From the NCBI GenBank assembly GCA_009731375.1, contig BJOX01000224.1, positions 570,894 to 634,893 of the forward strand: a stretch of 64,000 nucleotides of DNA, given 5' to 3'. The notes beneath the pieces are model-generated. The model was not told the origin of the DNA, ran no database searches, and saw only the letters and a program-made list of their open reading frames with translations. This document shows, in pieces, positions 1 to 12,589 of this stretch. Position 1 is the stretch's first letter. Every line of letters begins with the position of its first letter. The stretch comes from Paulinella micropora. Lineage: Eukaryota; Cercozoa; Imbricatea; Euglyphida. The translations under genes and the position numbers were made by a program.

Positions 1-889
1 CCAGTATTTTCATTGAACATACCGGCCCGTCTGGAAGTGTTGGAACTGCCCTTGCGGGGGTGTCATTAGAGCTTATCGTCAATTCTTCGTACTCCCCTCA
101 CGGGTGAGACGATGGAGGCGCATGTGCAGAAATGCATCAGCCATTGACAGAGAAGCACTATTATTATTATTATGACCGCGTTTGCTGCTATGTCAGGTGC
201 TGACGGATTTCCATTGCAATGGTGCGGGTGGTGTCTGCCAACTGAACCGCGGCGCAACAGCGCGCGCTGCCGCCTCCAGCCACGACTCCTCACTCGTGCA
301 GCAGTCCAAACCCTCCTCCTCCTCCTCCTCCTCGTCCTCAGCCACGGTAGCAGCATCGCCTCAGCAAGGCACACTTCTTACTCTGCGTCTCCCTGGCGAC
401 CGATGAACTTTCTCGCAAGTGCGTAAGCCACGTTTTCAAGCAATGAGGTGGTCAATCCGACAATGTGACACAAGATTTTATTCGCTGCGCTTCGCGCGTC
501 GCTCACACGCGTGATTGGATGAGTGCCACCACTTCCAATATTTTGTGATGTGGTTTTCATGTGTGTGCCGCCAGTATCAATATTTTTGTTCGTGTGTTAT
601 TTAAGATGCCTTTGATAGTATTACGGCAATTACCAATACTCCGTGGAGGTGCAAGGATTTTTTTTTATCGCGCCATTATAGAATAGTAAGGTTGTCTTCA
701 ACCACTTGTAATGAAAGCTAACCTATTGTTAATATTAAAACGTGTTTTAGAAGCTACTCCGGGCACGAGCAGTACGTAGTAGTGTTGTTTCCCCACAGAG
801 CACTTACCCAGGCCCGTCATCTCTATAAAGCAAACCACGAAACCAACAACTGGAAAGAACAGACACGCACACAAACACACACACAGACA

Positions 890-891
<2 letters not shown>
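1..891. other. No recognisable gene
   Basis: I see no conserved protein, RNA gene or element here. A short (TTA)n run near 160-172 and a CTC-rich run near 310-335 account for the low-complexity open frames. AT-rich sequence from about 580 to 760 leads into a (CT)n tract. Confidence 0.5.
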
Positions 892-962
<71 letters not shown>

Positions 963-1029
963 AAGCACTGTTTTAATAAAATACTTGCCACTCGTAGAGC
1001 CTGAGTGGGAAGCAGAAGAGATAGAATGG

Positions 1030-1065
<36 letters not shown>

Positions 1066-1087
1066 TTCTTTCTCTCTNNNNNNNNNN

Positions 1088-1162
<75 letters not shown>
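892..1162. repeat. (CT)n microsatellites around a 10-N gap
   Basis: Long CT runs lie at about 892-957, 1035-1077 and 1088-1162, with a 10-N gap at 1078-1087. All open frames here are dipeptide-repeat artefacts and are not genes. Confidence 0.95.
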
Positions 1163-1166
<4 letters not shown>

Positions 1167-3147
1167 AGGATCCTGTATCGTGGCCTGCTCAGATGTGTTC
1201 TCTGCAGGTTTATTCGTCCGAGGCTCCCAGGCGTCCCCGGTTGTAGGCGCAGATAGGTAAATATTAAATATGTGCTACTTTATTAATACCCCGTGTCGGT
1301 CCAGACACAATAAGAGATTGTTCATATTAATAACACTCTTAACCGGATAATGATAATATTACTAAAAAGATCCGTTACCCTTTTTAGGTTAGAATATATT
1401 ATCGTTAGACAGGACAACGGGAACTGGCTGGTGTTTGCCTTGGTTGTTTTTGGGCTTCCGAGGCTAAGTCTCCCACATTTTCCCACCATCTTTGATCTTT
1501 ATTTATGTAAGTGAAGAAGATTGGGTTACTGGCGAAGTTGTTGAATTGGTTGATTAAAAGGATAGGCATAAATAAATATATTCTTTTGACACTGAGTCGA
1601 ACCGGCAAAAGTGGACTCGGTCCCCGATACCTGTTTTCCTTTTACGCCAGGTTTGACCGTGACTTCGCTACCCTTATTCTTTGCAACGTATAAAGAAGGA
1701 GAAAGGATTCATTGCACAAGATAGATAGAGGAATACGGGGAGGAGAGGACGTGTGTGTTCTGTTCCTATTTGCTCATTTTCTGCCAATCATCAAGGCTAG
1801 ACCGTGTGGCAAACAGACACGTACGACTCAATCTCCGTTGAAATCCTGTACACACCCACTCACTATCTTCTACTCCAACACAATAACCAATCGTACACAC
1901 AGTGTGCGGACACAACAGGGAGATAGGAGAGAAGTGTAGAGTGTAGGTGGTTGGGTGGCAAAGGGAGCAAACGTATACGACAGTAACGAACTCCTACACA
2001 CACGCCTACAAACCACGTCATATCCTCTATCCATCATCCGAAACAGACTGCACAGACAATCCATTTTGTCTTCCAACAACAACACTCACTTGTTCTGTCA
2101 TTTCGTGCCCACTTCCAAGCATCCAAAGTGCACAAGGGAGTAGAGAGCAGACATAGACAGACAGAAAACAGACAACGAGTGCTGTGCACCAAAGTCTGAT
2201 TGTGCAAACTAGCTCATATTCAGCCCCTCTATTGCAGCCAATTTGCAGGGGGCAGGGAGGCTAGTTAGTGTGAATATAGGCCAATACAAAAGGAGACAGA
2301 GTGACGTCAAACAGACGTTTCATTTGTTCATTTTTGGCGATTCCAATTTCGTCGAAAATTTCAAGCAACAAATCACTCTCCTACCTCCACACTTCACTCC
2401 CTCCTGACCCACCTATATCCAACAGGTCACCTAGTGTCAGGGAAAGGATTTCATAGCAGTGCTCCTATTGTGGCTCACCAAGGAGTCCTTACCTACTTCG
2501 CACTCGGTAGGTTCGTTCTACCCCACACACACACAGAACTTCCTCAGCTGAAAAGGGAAAATAAGGAGTCCCAACCAGGGATTGGACACCCTACCGATGG
2601 GTCCAAACGATAAGAAAGGCTTGAGCAACCAGCTTCCTAATCCTTTTCACCTTCCTATTGGGAAAAGGGGCCATCACTTCTGACTATTTCAGAAGTATCG
2701 TTTCCTCCCTACCTCTCAGTTACGGAGTCGTGCTTGTAATTATAGGGTGCCCCAGTTCCAATACAACTGGCAAGTGTTTCGCAAGGCGTGAGGTTCCCTA
2801 CCAAAAGGCGGGGTGAGTAATCTCAAACCTATCTACACGCATCCTATCACTTGCTTACACACACAAACCGAGAAAAAAAAAAAACAAAAAAACAATAATA
2901 ACAACAACAACTGTTTCTATACAGACAACGAACGAACCAACACCTATCGACCCAGCCACACGCTGCTTAAAAACCAACAGCTGACGTCTTGCACAAAAAT
3001 AAGCTGCTGACACTCCAAACAAGACGTCTGCCAGAAGACGCCTTGTCCCCCACACTGACACTTTGCCACCAGTTCGTACACGGCGTATCCCCAAAAGGAA
3101 ACGATCCCAAGTGAACGAACCCATAATGGCTGGTATGTGGGCGCGTT
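1163..3147. other. Unassigned region upstream of the retroelement
   Basis: There is no convincing coding sequence. It probably holds the 5' untranslated region, and perhaps the 5' LTR, of the downstream Ty3/gypsy element, but I found no matching copy downstream of 12448, so no LTR can be called. A poly-A/CAA-rich tract lies at about 2870-2912. Several small open frames lack any protein-like features. Confidence 0.4.
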
Positions 3148-5492
3148 ATGTGGGACTCGCCCACACAAGAGGCTGATCGATCAGCTATGGACAATCAAGG
3201 TCAAGCTGACGACACGAACACTGGGGCTGGTCCCTTCCAGACACCCGTGCCGAATCGTGCCGACATATTCGGTCGTGATGCCAAAAATGCTGCAACCATC
3301 CCACAGTCCCCATGGAGAGACGCTGGGGGCGCACTGATCTTGACCCGAACCACAATGCCTGTCATCCCTGTCCCTCCTAGTTTGGACATGACGGGACCCA
3401 CGGGATGGCCAGCATCCCCAGCTGCACCTGAGAACCAATACCATTTCCCTCTCGCAGCCCCTCATATCCATAACAATATGTATGGGGACATCAACCATTG
3501 GACCAGAGCAACCATGGTGGTGGAGGGAAAAGACAAGGTGGTTGGCCTAATGTCCACTAACCCACGGTTCATAGAACCAAAATCGATAGTGGACCTTATC
3601 ACGCTTTGGGAGGACTTGTGTATGTGTCGAGACAGGCTCCTCGACGAGGCTTGGCAAACATACCACCAACAAGTCCCACGCTTACGGCAAACACTCACTT
3701 GCAGCAAATACGCTAGTGAGCAAACAGCTATCATCACTGCCGTAACTGAACCTGATGCCACCGGCGTGGACACTCTATATTGGCCCGATGCCAACTACCT
3801 AAACCGTGTCCAGGCCAACCTCACGACAAGGGCCGTAGTCACCCTCAAGGGACTCGAGAACGTCACTGGGATGTGGGAACGTGTTTTGATGGAACAAAAA
3901 CACTGGCGGGATGCCATAATCCCACAGACCTCCCCAGCCTATGACGACCTCGTGCATTTCCTTGACGCGGTGGAAACCCGACTGACCCTTTTAGGTACCA
4001 TTGTTCCTAAGATGGCTTAAGATCCGAACCACTCCCGCGACACTCCTTGACCTGTCCGACGAGGAGATCACAGCCCAAGTGGCCCCTCATCCGGCGGCCA
4101 CCCTCTATGTGACCAACTACCTCACTTTGGTAGACCTAATCCTCCAAGCCATTTCCGACTGCCTACGGATCCAAATAGCCGTGCATGCAGTGGGTGACGA
4201 TCGAACGGCCTCCACACCGGGGGGTAGCTCGATAATCACTTTTCGTCGTGTATCAAGTCGACGGAATATGGTGGATGAAAACATAGACAGGGATTCACCC
4301 CTCGAACGCCATCGCCCACCTAAGACAAAGACTGAAGACGCCAGTCATAAACGGGTGGACGCGGCGTTGCGAGCCGTTCGTGACCATGTCAACTTTGACT
4401 TTGCAGCATACACGCAAAGTGCGAGACTCCCGTATCGAGAGGGCCTTAAGCTCCTAATGGCTTATGCTGCCCTGGATCGGATCGTGGCCAGTCACGCACT
4501 TACGGTCGCCGATGTGAAGCAACTGCTAAACAGTCTTGTGGGTGGGTGGCCATCTCAGACGCTACTCACCACGGACTGGCCTACTTGGCAGATGACTGGC
4601 GAGGCTGGTATGGGGCAGGGGAAACTCACACTCGACCAGCTCCCACATTACATGCTCCGCCAGTTCATATCCGCGGCAGACTGGGGCTACATCATGCTTC
4701 CCCATATTCCTGTCGACCTCGTCCAGGACGCCGCCAGGCGGATGTGGGAAGACGATGTGGAAATCTCGTCCATCATCGATCTCCCACAGAAACTGTTAAC
4801 CAACTTAGTGAAGACCGATTTCGATTCGTTGTTGTTGGCAGTCCTGAGCGGGATAGTGAAAGCCGAGCCGCAACAAGGGCGGACGGATGGCGAGACGTTC
4901 GTCCGGAAATTCCTAACCAAAGCCCAGGACTTGGATAACACGAACTTAAATCGTGCGGTTTCGAACAGACCGTATGTGCGAAGTATCCCACTGGACAAGC
5001 AGCATCTTTGCCACCGATGTCTTTACCTCGGACAAGATCGAAAGAGCCAAGCGGGCCGATGTCCTGCTTAGAGCAATGACGATCACGGGTAGCACGCTTG
5101 AGGACCACCAGGCCAAACCGGGCCAAGTGTTTGACGTGTGGACTTTCGTGACCGGCAGCAGCTGGTCCAACCGCCGTCAATCGTGGTCTAGCTCGTCCAG
5201 GAGCCCCTATAGCTCCTCGAGCTCCTCTAGCTCGTCATACACCCCTCCACCGCCCTCACTCCCATTTGGGGGGGCGACCAACTCGGCAACCCCGGCCACC
5301 GGCGCGTTCAACTCGATGCCTCCGGCTGTCGGGACGGCACTCCCATATCTGCCTCCCCCACCGCCCATGCCTCCTCCACCGCCCATGCCCTACCAGTATT
5401 ACCCTTCCTCTGGGTTCGCATCTCCGCCACCGTTGTCACCGTCCCCGGTTCCGTACCCTCCTACACGGGGCGGGCCCACATCCGAGGGGTAA
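3148..5492 (+). pseudogene. gag: Gag region of the gypsy element, frameshifted
   Basis: Three consecutive open segments in different frames (3148-4020, about 4001-5071, about 4953-5492) overlap slightly and read as one protein of roughly 770 residues. The N-terminal part is hydrophilic, the middle is helical, and the C-terminal part is Ser-rich then Pro-rich (runs of SSSS and PPPP near 5190-5460). I see no classical CCHC zinc knuckle here. Assignment as Gag rests on its place directly before pol and on its composition. The start could be the ATG at 3148 or the one at 3187. Confidence 0.55.
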
Positions 5493-8400
5493 GTCGGGTA
5501 AGAGAAAACTCGGTGACAACGGCGTGGTCAAACCGCTATCTCACCTCCCACCGATCCCGGGCCCATACAATTGCCCGTTTGGTCTTTTTAACGAGACTAT
5601 TGCGGGACCTTGGCACAAAAGCCCAGGTGCGGAGTGCTGTGATTATATGATGCATGCGGTCATCTTCAACCCCCTTGATGACAACAGACTGTGGGTCGCC
5701 CCGTGCCAATGGTCGAATTCCTGTCAATACCAACACCCACGCCAGGGTCAAGAACGGGTGGAACCAATAAAATGGTATATTCACCATTGGTACGTGGGGC
5801 GATCCAAGGTTAAGAGGGATGGGAAATGGGTCCTTAACCCTAAGGACAACCACACCGAAGGCATCCGAATTCCCGACGTCCATCCCGATGGGACGACGTA
5901 CTTCTTGCCGCCCGGGCAAGACCCGCCCTGGCTGGCCCAGTATTCAACCGAGGCCAAAGCTCGGGTGGAAAGGTACCGAAGCCAGGGCAGGAAGTACGAC
6001 GAAGTGGCATGCTATATGCCCGGGAAAGAACACCTGATCGGTACCTTACATACACATACACACCCTCTCAGACCTCAGATGCCCCTATGCTCCATGCAGG
6101 CGTCAAAAAGGCGAAGACGGGAAACAAGAAACCCAAGAACAAATAACCGTGGGCCGCCCGATGCGTCCACACCCGAGGCAACGACACGTGGTGCCTCGCC
6201 CTCGGGAGCGTTCTCCTTGCTCCTGAGTGGGACAGATACGCCATGTGCTGGCCGGCAAACTAAGGCGCCCGCCATGGGGACAGCCGCGGAGCAGCCTACC
6301 GTAGTGGCTCCGACTTTTCTCTTCACGGTCCCGGCCCAATCGCCGACCGAAACTCCGTATAGTCCCATAGAGGCTACGACCCCACCGATAGAGGATAGCG
6401 TTGAGACGAGTGATAAGGATATAGTGATGGGTAGCGACGACAACCGTCGGGAGCGTGTACCGAACGAGCCGGACACGGTCGCTGACCTTACCATAGAGGT
6501 CGGTTTACCCAATCCCTTACCCAAAGACACCGTCGCAAAGGCGACGCCGGCTGTAGATCCTGAGACGATCACATCAAGTATATGTGATGGGGGGGCACCC
6601 AATAAGCCCTCGGACCCTCGCGTAAGACGCGCGAGACCTATCAGTGTCCGGCAGGTAGAAAAATCCGCTCCTTTTGTGAACAAGGTAAATAAAGTATATG
6701 CAGGGGCACGTTCATATGATATATACTCAGGGCCGACCCTATTAGATCGGCGTACCAGTCTGACAAGGGGTACGGTCATTAGATGCGATGTCAATCATCC
6801 ACGCATACCACGCCCCGACGACAAGGCTGTCCCATCACCGCCGGTCGGATACACCCCTTCACCTTTCCAAGTGGCAACCACTATGGTCCTACCCGCCACA
6901 AGGGGTGACAAAGCCATCGCCCCGACAGTCATTTGCCAAATGGGTCTCACTCCATTGCACGACTCTGACCGACTCGGAGTGACGGCGCGATCACAAGCGC
7001 GACAGTTCGCCGAGACAGAGTTAAGACAGGCATTGACAACCCGAGCCGAACCGGTAGACCTCCCACCGGCGGAGGCACGGGACATGAGCTACACCAGATT
7101 ATACTGGAAAGAGCTCAATGGCTACCTAGATACCGCGAATGATAGCATGGCCCAAATCACATTCGCGGGCAAACGTTTCATAGACAAATATGGACGTCTG
7201 TTTGATTTTACTAAGACAGGCCCGCTCGGATATATCCGGGGTGCCAACGACGAACGGAGCGCGATCGTAGGACGTGTCCCGTTGACAGTCGAATTCCCGT
7301 CCGGGATGTCTTATACCATTCATGTCTTGGTCGTCCCGGCCTTCCCAGGCACTATCGTTTTGGGCAAACCCGATCTCAAAATGATGGATGCGCAGCTTAT
7401 GCTGGGACAGGACATCATCAAATATGGACTTGGACGACACGAGTCTGAATTCCCGATCATGAAATCGGAAACGGACCTCCCACGACGTCATCCATATGGC
7501 GCTAGGGCTCAGGTCACACTGATATCACCGGCCCCTCCATTACCCTATGATGGACACCTCGCCGAGGAATCTCGTCTTACCCCACAGGGTACGGCATGGG
7601 TGTACGCCAATGTATACATCCCAGAGCCGGATGACAAGCCCCCCGACCCATGGGAGGACTTCGGAGAACTCGCGGCCAAGAGGGAAGCTCAGATCTTACT
7701 CCTGAAGCGTCAGGAAGACTCGTGGCATGGCTTCGACCAGCCGAGTCAACTGACCAAGGCGGTTCACCAATACGTACGGGTCAAAACGAGCCTGGTATAC
7801 CATGCTTCCAAAAGGCTGACGGAGGATGATAACGTCATGCTAAAGCTGAAGCAATGGTACCAAGGCACAGATCCGATACAGCCGGAAAGCTTAACGGCGG
7901 TGCCCAAACTATTATCCGACCGCCTAAACCGGGGCGAAGACATTACGATTATCCTTCCAATCCATCCCACCGTCATGTGGTGGAGAGATGTTTTGGATCG
8001 GGTGATCGATGATCCTATTCCAATCCCTAGCCGACAGTCCAAACCCCTTATGGCCTTTCGCTTGGGGTCCGTTAAGGACGGGTTAGCATACCGTACCAAG
8101 CTCATGACCCGCAAGGTCGATGACTTACGGGAAGCGGCATTCCAAATCTTCCCCGGCTTCTACCATAAGTCCGCGGCGAAACAATATGCCGAAATGATCA
8201 CCGATCTACAGGAGTTTGCCTCTTGGGACACTCAATGCTCCACGCGATACCCTGGCCGGGACGCGAAGGACGAGGTTGAAGACCCGGACTCCATACTTGA
8301 GTACCCGGATGACCCACGGGTCCAAAAACCCGTCGAGGACATCATTGACGAGGTCATGGCGCGACAACAGAGGTCGCCAGACTTTGTCCGGGACCTCAAG

Positions 8401-8540
8401 GCCCAATTCCTTAAGAACAAAAAGCTGTTCGGCCCACTTATCGCTGGCGGGGTAACCCATGCTGCCGCCAGGATAGAGCGACAAGTCGGACAGACTATGC
8501 CGCCTCAAAGGATCACGCCTCAGTTACAAAGAGGAACAGA
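5490..8540 (+). pseudogene. pol: Gypsy pol N-terminal part with aspartic-protease-like region
   Basis: One long open frame of about 1,000 residues joins Gag to RT. Near 5620-5750 a Cys/His cluster (CQWSNSCQYQH) fits the second half of a CCCH-type finger and could be the nucleic-acid-binding module. The stretch 6075-7080 is low-complexity linker. Around 7110-7370, LDTAN followed about 80 residues later by IVLGKPDL matches the spacing of a retropepsin active site and its ILG flap-side motif, but the usual DTGA/DSGA is DTAN. The stretch 7500-8500 is an uncharacterised linker before RT. Protease identity is inferred from the motif pair and position. Confidence 0.5.
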
Positions 8541-9379
8541 TCTGCGAGGAAATGGTGCAGGACATATTAGCCAAGCGACTGATCGAGCCATCGTGGTCGG
8601 AATTCCGATCGCCGGTCAGACTGGCCCCAAAGTCGGATGGCAAACAGCGCTTGTGCATCAACTACACCAGGCTGAACAAGATCATTAAGAGCGTCGAGGC
8701 TCCTATCCCTCGTATGCGAGATGGCCTTAACAAGCTTCGGCAGGCCAAATTCTTCACCAAACTCGACCTAAAGAACGGTTTCTGGAATATACCGCTTGAG
8801 GCGGAAAGCAGTCCGTTGACTGCCTTCGCTGTCGGGGGGAGACTATACCAATGGACAGTCCTCCCGATGGGACTGAAGGCGGCTCCGGCAATATTTCAGG
8901 ACTGTATGAACCAGGCTCTATCGGACCCGAAATATGGGGACGCCCAATTCATAGAAACCTACGGCCATACAAACTTATACAGCTTTTGTTATATCGACGA
9001 CATTGTGATTTACTCCAATACGGAGGCGGAACACCTGGCTCATGTGTCAGATGTGTTGCGTCGTTTGGAGGCCTTCGGCCTGAAGCTGAACCTAGAGAAG
9101 TGCTCGTTCGCAAACGATCACATCGACTATCTAGGATACAGGTACAGGGGGCGAGATAGTGCTAAAGCCGGAAAGCGGGACGCCATTCGTTCCCTCCCGC
9201 GCCCTAATACACGCACAGCGCTACACTCTTTCCTCTGTATGGCACAAGCCTATTCCGAATTCATTCCCAAATTCCAAGACTTCGTCAAACCTCTGCGGGA
9301 TTTCTGCCTTAAAGGTGACCCGTATGGGGAGTGGCCACCCGCGGCCGAAAAGACGTATAACAAGTTGAAGGAAGCTTAA
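8510..9379 (+). pseudogene. pol: Reverse transcriptase domain of the gypsy element
   Basis: This copies element RNA into DNA. The reading frame starts just upstream of the first Met at 8552. Visible RT blocks in order: LCINYTRLN, FFTKLDLKNGFW (first catalytic Asp), AFAVGGRLYQWTVLPMGLK, the YIDD active-site box near 8992-9003 preceded by SFC, and LNLEKCSFANDHIDYLGY in the thumb/connection. All are typical of Ty3/gypsy RT. The frame ends at a TAA (9377-9379), after which RNase H continues in another frame. Confidence 0.9.
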
Positions 9380-9404
9380 CAAGAGACCCTCTTACGGAGG
9401 GCGG

Positions 9405-9800
9405 GTCAATCCTAATTCTACCCGATTTCGAAAAGCGCTTTATACTCGCTACTGACGCATCCAAATATGCAGTCGGGGCGGTATTACAGCAATACGACTC
9501 CGCTCACGACAATTATGTTCGTCAGCAAAAAGCTGACCCCTGAACAGGTGAACTACTACACACGGCAACGCGAAGCGTTGGCGATAGTGTAGCGTTCAGC
9601 CGGCTGCGAGAGTACTTGTGGGGCGCACCGAACATACTAGTCCAAACCGACCATGCCAACCTGAGGTGGCTCATGGATAAGGAACATACGGGCCGACTAG
9701 CGAGATGGCAGTCGGAATTAGCCTTGTATGATTTCACCATTGAGTACATCAAAGGCAAGGAAAACACGGTCCCGGACAGCCTCTCCCGAATGCCGAGAGT
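9405..9800 (+). pseudogene. pol: RNase H domain of the gypsy element, broken
   Basis: This degrades the RNA strand of the hybrid. LATDASKYAVGAVLQQ (first Asp), REALAIV (Glu) and VQTDHANLRWL (Asp) give the D-E-D acidic set of retroelement RNase H, followed by ARWQSELALYDFTIEYIKGKEN and DSLSR, the usual end of this domain in Ty3/gypsy. The parts lie in different frames with a stop near 9590, so the domain is disrupted. Confidence 0.85.
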
Positions 9801-11650
9801 CAAAGGCTCCATCGGGGACGGACTTGACCGGTTCGCCATGCACACACCAACGGCATGCCTTATCGGGTGGACTGGCAACGATGACTGGTTGGCCAGCGAA
9901 CACACGCCGGGGTTCACAGACACACTGCCTACGGGTATGGCTTATATAGCCACTAGCGCCATCAGCTGGCAACCGGGATATAAGACGGATACCCAAGAGC
10001 AGCTGCTGGAAAACCTCGAGTCTATCCGCCGCGTATGCTGCGCTAAGCACGACGCGGAAGACTGGCGGGATCTCCTTGAGGAGATTGATACGCAGTCAGA
10101 CATCCTCAGCGAAGGGGATATACGGGAGGGCCAGACCCACGAACATGAACACTCCATGAACGCGTTCTTTTCCAATAAGAATCAGTCGTTCTGGGTGCCA
10201 AAGAATGTTCACCCGTCTAGGTCTGCTGCCATCGCAGCCGCAACCCAAACGCAACATACACAGGATCACATGGGCCTGGTCACCAGCGCCCTATAGCTGG
10301 ATGATATGGACATGACCTTGGCCAGCCCTGCGGTTTTTAGTCAGTTAGCCAGGGATTCGAAGGAATGGGGCCCCTTTATATCTCACGCCATGGATGCCCA
10401 AAAGCATCCCGAGACAAGGGAGATCTACCTCCAGAAGAAGACCATGGCATGGCACGATAACCTCCTATGGTACAAGGGGTCCGGAGGCNNNNNNNNNNTG
10501 CAGTCCAAATGGACGCTGTGGGTCCCTCCACAGCTTCGAAAGGCGATCTTAACTGCTACCCATCGCTCCGCCTCAAACTCCCACCTAGGAAGGGACAAAA
10601 TGTCGTGGTTCATTTCACGGAAATTTTGGTGGCATGGCATGCAAAAGACCATATCCGACGTGTGAACACTGCAAGCAAAGCAAATCTCCGCACCCAAACT
10701 CTCAGAGGGGCCTGTACGGCGAATACAAGCTTACAGAAGACCTCTTTGAGACCTTACACATAGACTTCGTGGGCCCACTACCACGAGCAGAACAGCATAA
10801 CTACCGGTACATCCTGACCGCCATCGACCGCTTTCCGAACTACGTGTTCGCGGCTCCGGTCAAGGAGAAGGACGCGGCATCGACATGCGAGGCCTTGATC
10901 GATCACGTCTTTCGGTACACGGGAGTACCCAAAAACGTATACAGCGATAGGGGCTCAGAGTTCACCAATGAGCTCTCAGCACAGCTATCTGCGGCGTGGG
11001 GATTCAAATGCAAGTATGTCACGGCATACTCGCCAGAGAGCAACGGCAAGATAGAAAGGGTCCATAGGCCACTCAAAGCCGCCTTCCAACAATACTGCCG
11101 TGATAACTAACACATCTGGCATAAGACACTTCCGTCCTTTGTGTTCTCTATGAACAACACGGGCTCGAAGGCGTTGGGTGGGAAGACCACTGGCGCCTCC
11201 CCAAACTTGCTCGTGTAGGGCCGCCATTTACGTATTCTGGAAGATAATTATGGTGCTCCCGCACCGCCTGGAAGGCGGATTCCTAGAACACGAGGAGCTC
11301 TTCGCATGTCGCCTAAGGGTGATGGCGGAAGCTCGACATTATGTGGCCAAGGCCCGAGAGGCTGAAGAGGCCAGCCGTCAAAACCAGAACACACCATCCA
11401 AGGTCAAGTACGAATCGGGAGAGTACCATGCGGGGGACCTAGTATTCCTATACGTCCCGCAGGTCCCCAACTTGGTCAGTGTGAAGCTCTTCCCTATGTG
11501 GCGCGGACCCTACACCGTATTGGAACAAGTAGGGGCTCTGACCTACCGCATACAGGGTAAAGGCAAGACACTAGTGGTCCATGTCCGACGCTTAATGCGC
11601 TTAAACCCCATGCTCGACCGAAACGAGACAATGGCGGATGCTATCCAAAA
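9801..11650 (+). pseudogene. pol: Integrase of the gypsy element, broken
   Basis: This inserts the cDNA into the host genome. An H2C2 zinc module spans the frame break at about 10660 (His near 10561 and 10582, CEHC near 10654). The DDE core follows: HIDFVGPLPR, YSDRGSEFTNE and SPESNGKIERVHR, ending at a TAA near 11110. The frame from about 11178 carries a C-terminal module with MWRGPYTVLEQVGALTYRI, the GPY/F motif of gypsy integrases. The stretch 9801-10296 is the RNase H-integrase linker, and a 10-N gap lies at 10489-10498. Confidence 0.85.
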
Positions 11651-12448
11651 GCTGAACGTAAGCTTGCGTGCCCCGCCTAAGCGCCGTGACAAGACGGCCG
11701 AGGCGAAGGATAATCCCGATCAACCGATCCCGGCCGCGGAGGATAACGCAGCATCAGCGCCCAGCCAAGAGGGTATGGACGTCGACCAAGATGACGGATC
11801 CTCCCCGGCAGTCATAGCTCCGCGGCCGGATATCCATCCGCAGACCGAACAGGAGGAAAAAGCGGACATCGCCCCTCAGCGCCCACCGGGTGAGTCCAAG
11901 CTGAAGAAAGGCGAAGACGTTAAGGCCATCCATTCGCACGTGGGTAAAATATATATCCTTCGTCCACCGACGGCCCACATAGGCGACGATTGCCTAAACG
12001 ACTTCTTCCTAATGAAAGTCAAGGAATGGGAACCGAAGGTCCGCGCCACCAGGGCGAACAAAGCGACCTCGGCCGAACCGCCCATCCTACAGTTCTATCG
12101 GTCAAGGACCTCGACGATCCTGAATCCCGAGTCTTCTACCCGGTGTATCGGGACGGGAAAAACGTTGAGACGTTTTGGAAGGGCATTACCGATAAATCGC
12201 CCGGATACAAGCCCTGGCAGATCCAAGTATGGCCGCGCATGGTGCTAGATTACCCATTCGACCTCCAACATTACCGAATCGCAATACGGGTATGGGACGA
12301 GATAGCCGCCGAAGGCATCTCTACTGGCCTCATAGCGGCGCCAGCACCGGGGAAATACAAACCCGGCAGACTAGGCCAAGCTGCTAAATCCAAACGGGCT
12401 CGAAGTAGTCGAGGCAGCCCAGGGCGAACGCTTCGAAAGCTAGCATAG
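11651..12448 (+). pseudogene. C-terminal extension of gypsy pol, function unknown
   Basis: Downstream of the GPY/F module the polyprotein continues with an acidic, Pro-rich linker and then a folded-looking segment split over two frames (to 12248 and about 12080-12448). It has VGKIYILRP, DCLNDFFLMKVKEWEP, VFYPVYRDGKNVETFWKG and a basic tail. Aromatic and charged patterning is reminiscent of small chromatin-reader domains (chromo- or BAH-like) at gypsy integrase C-termini, but I cannot assign a family. Confidence 0.35.
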
Positions 12449-12580
12449 CACACAGCATGGAAAATGAAATACATGTACTAGCAAAAGCTCGCTAGAAGAG
12501 GACGAACGCTTCGAAAGCTAGCAGAGCACACAGCAAGGAAAACGAAATACATGTACTAGCAAAAGCTCGCTAGCAGAGGT
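12425..12580. repeat. 78-bp tandem duplication at the 3' end of the gypsy element
   Basis: Two near-identical 78-bp copies (about 12425-12502 and 12503-12580) begin CGAACGCTTCGAAAGCTAGC. The first overlaps the last codons of the extension ORF. This is the only local repeat where a 3' LTR would be expected. Confidence 0.85.
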
Positions 12581-12589
12581 CACGGACAT

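Larger units (their letters stand above)
3148..12448 (+). mobile_element. Degenerate Ty3/gypsy LTR retrotransposon, internal region
   Basis: The order gag - protease-like - RT - RNase H - integrase - C-terminal extension is that of Ty3/gypsy (Metaviridae). The coding sequence changes frame near 4010, 5000, 5490, 8510, 9380, 9590, 10660, 11110 and 12080 and contains a 10-N gap at 10489-10498, so this copy cannot encode an intact polyprotein unless many of the breaks are sequencing errors. Codons are GC-rich like the host genes and unlike the AT-rich virus downstream. No LTR pair or primer-binding site was recognised. The 3' side ends in a 78-bp tandem duplication and palindromic satellite. Confidence 0.85.

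Noticed and set aside
1163-3147. 5' LTR of the gypsy element
   Set aside because: I could not find a matching copy downstream of the coding region, so the LTR cannot be defined.
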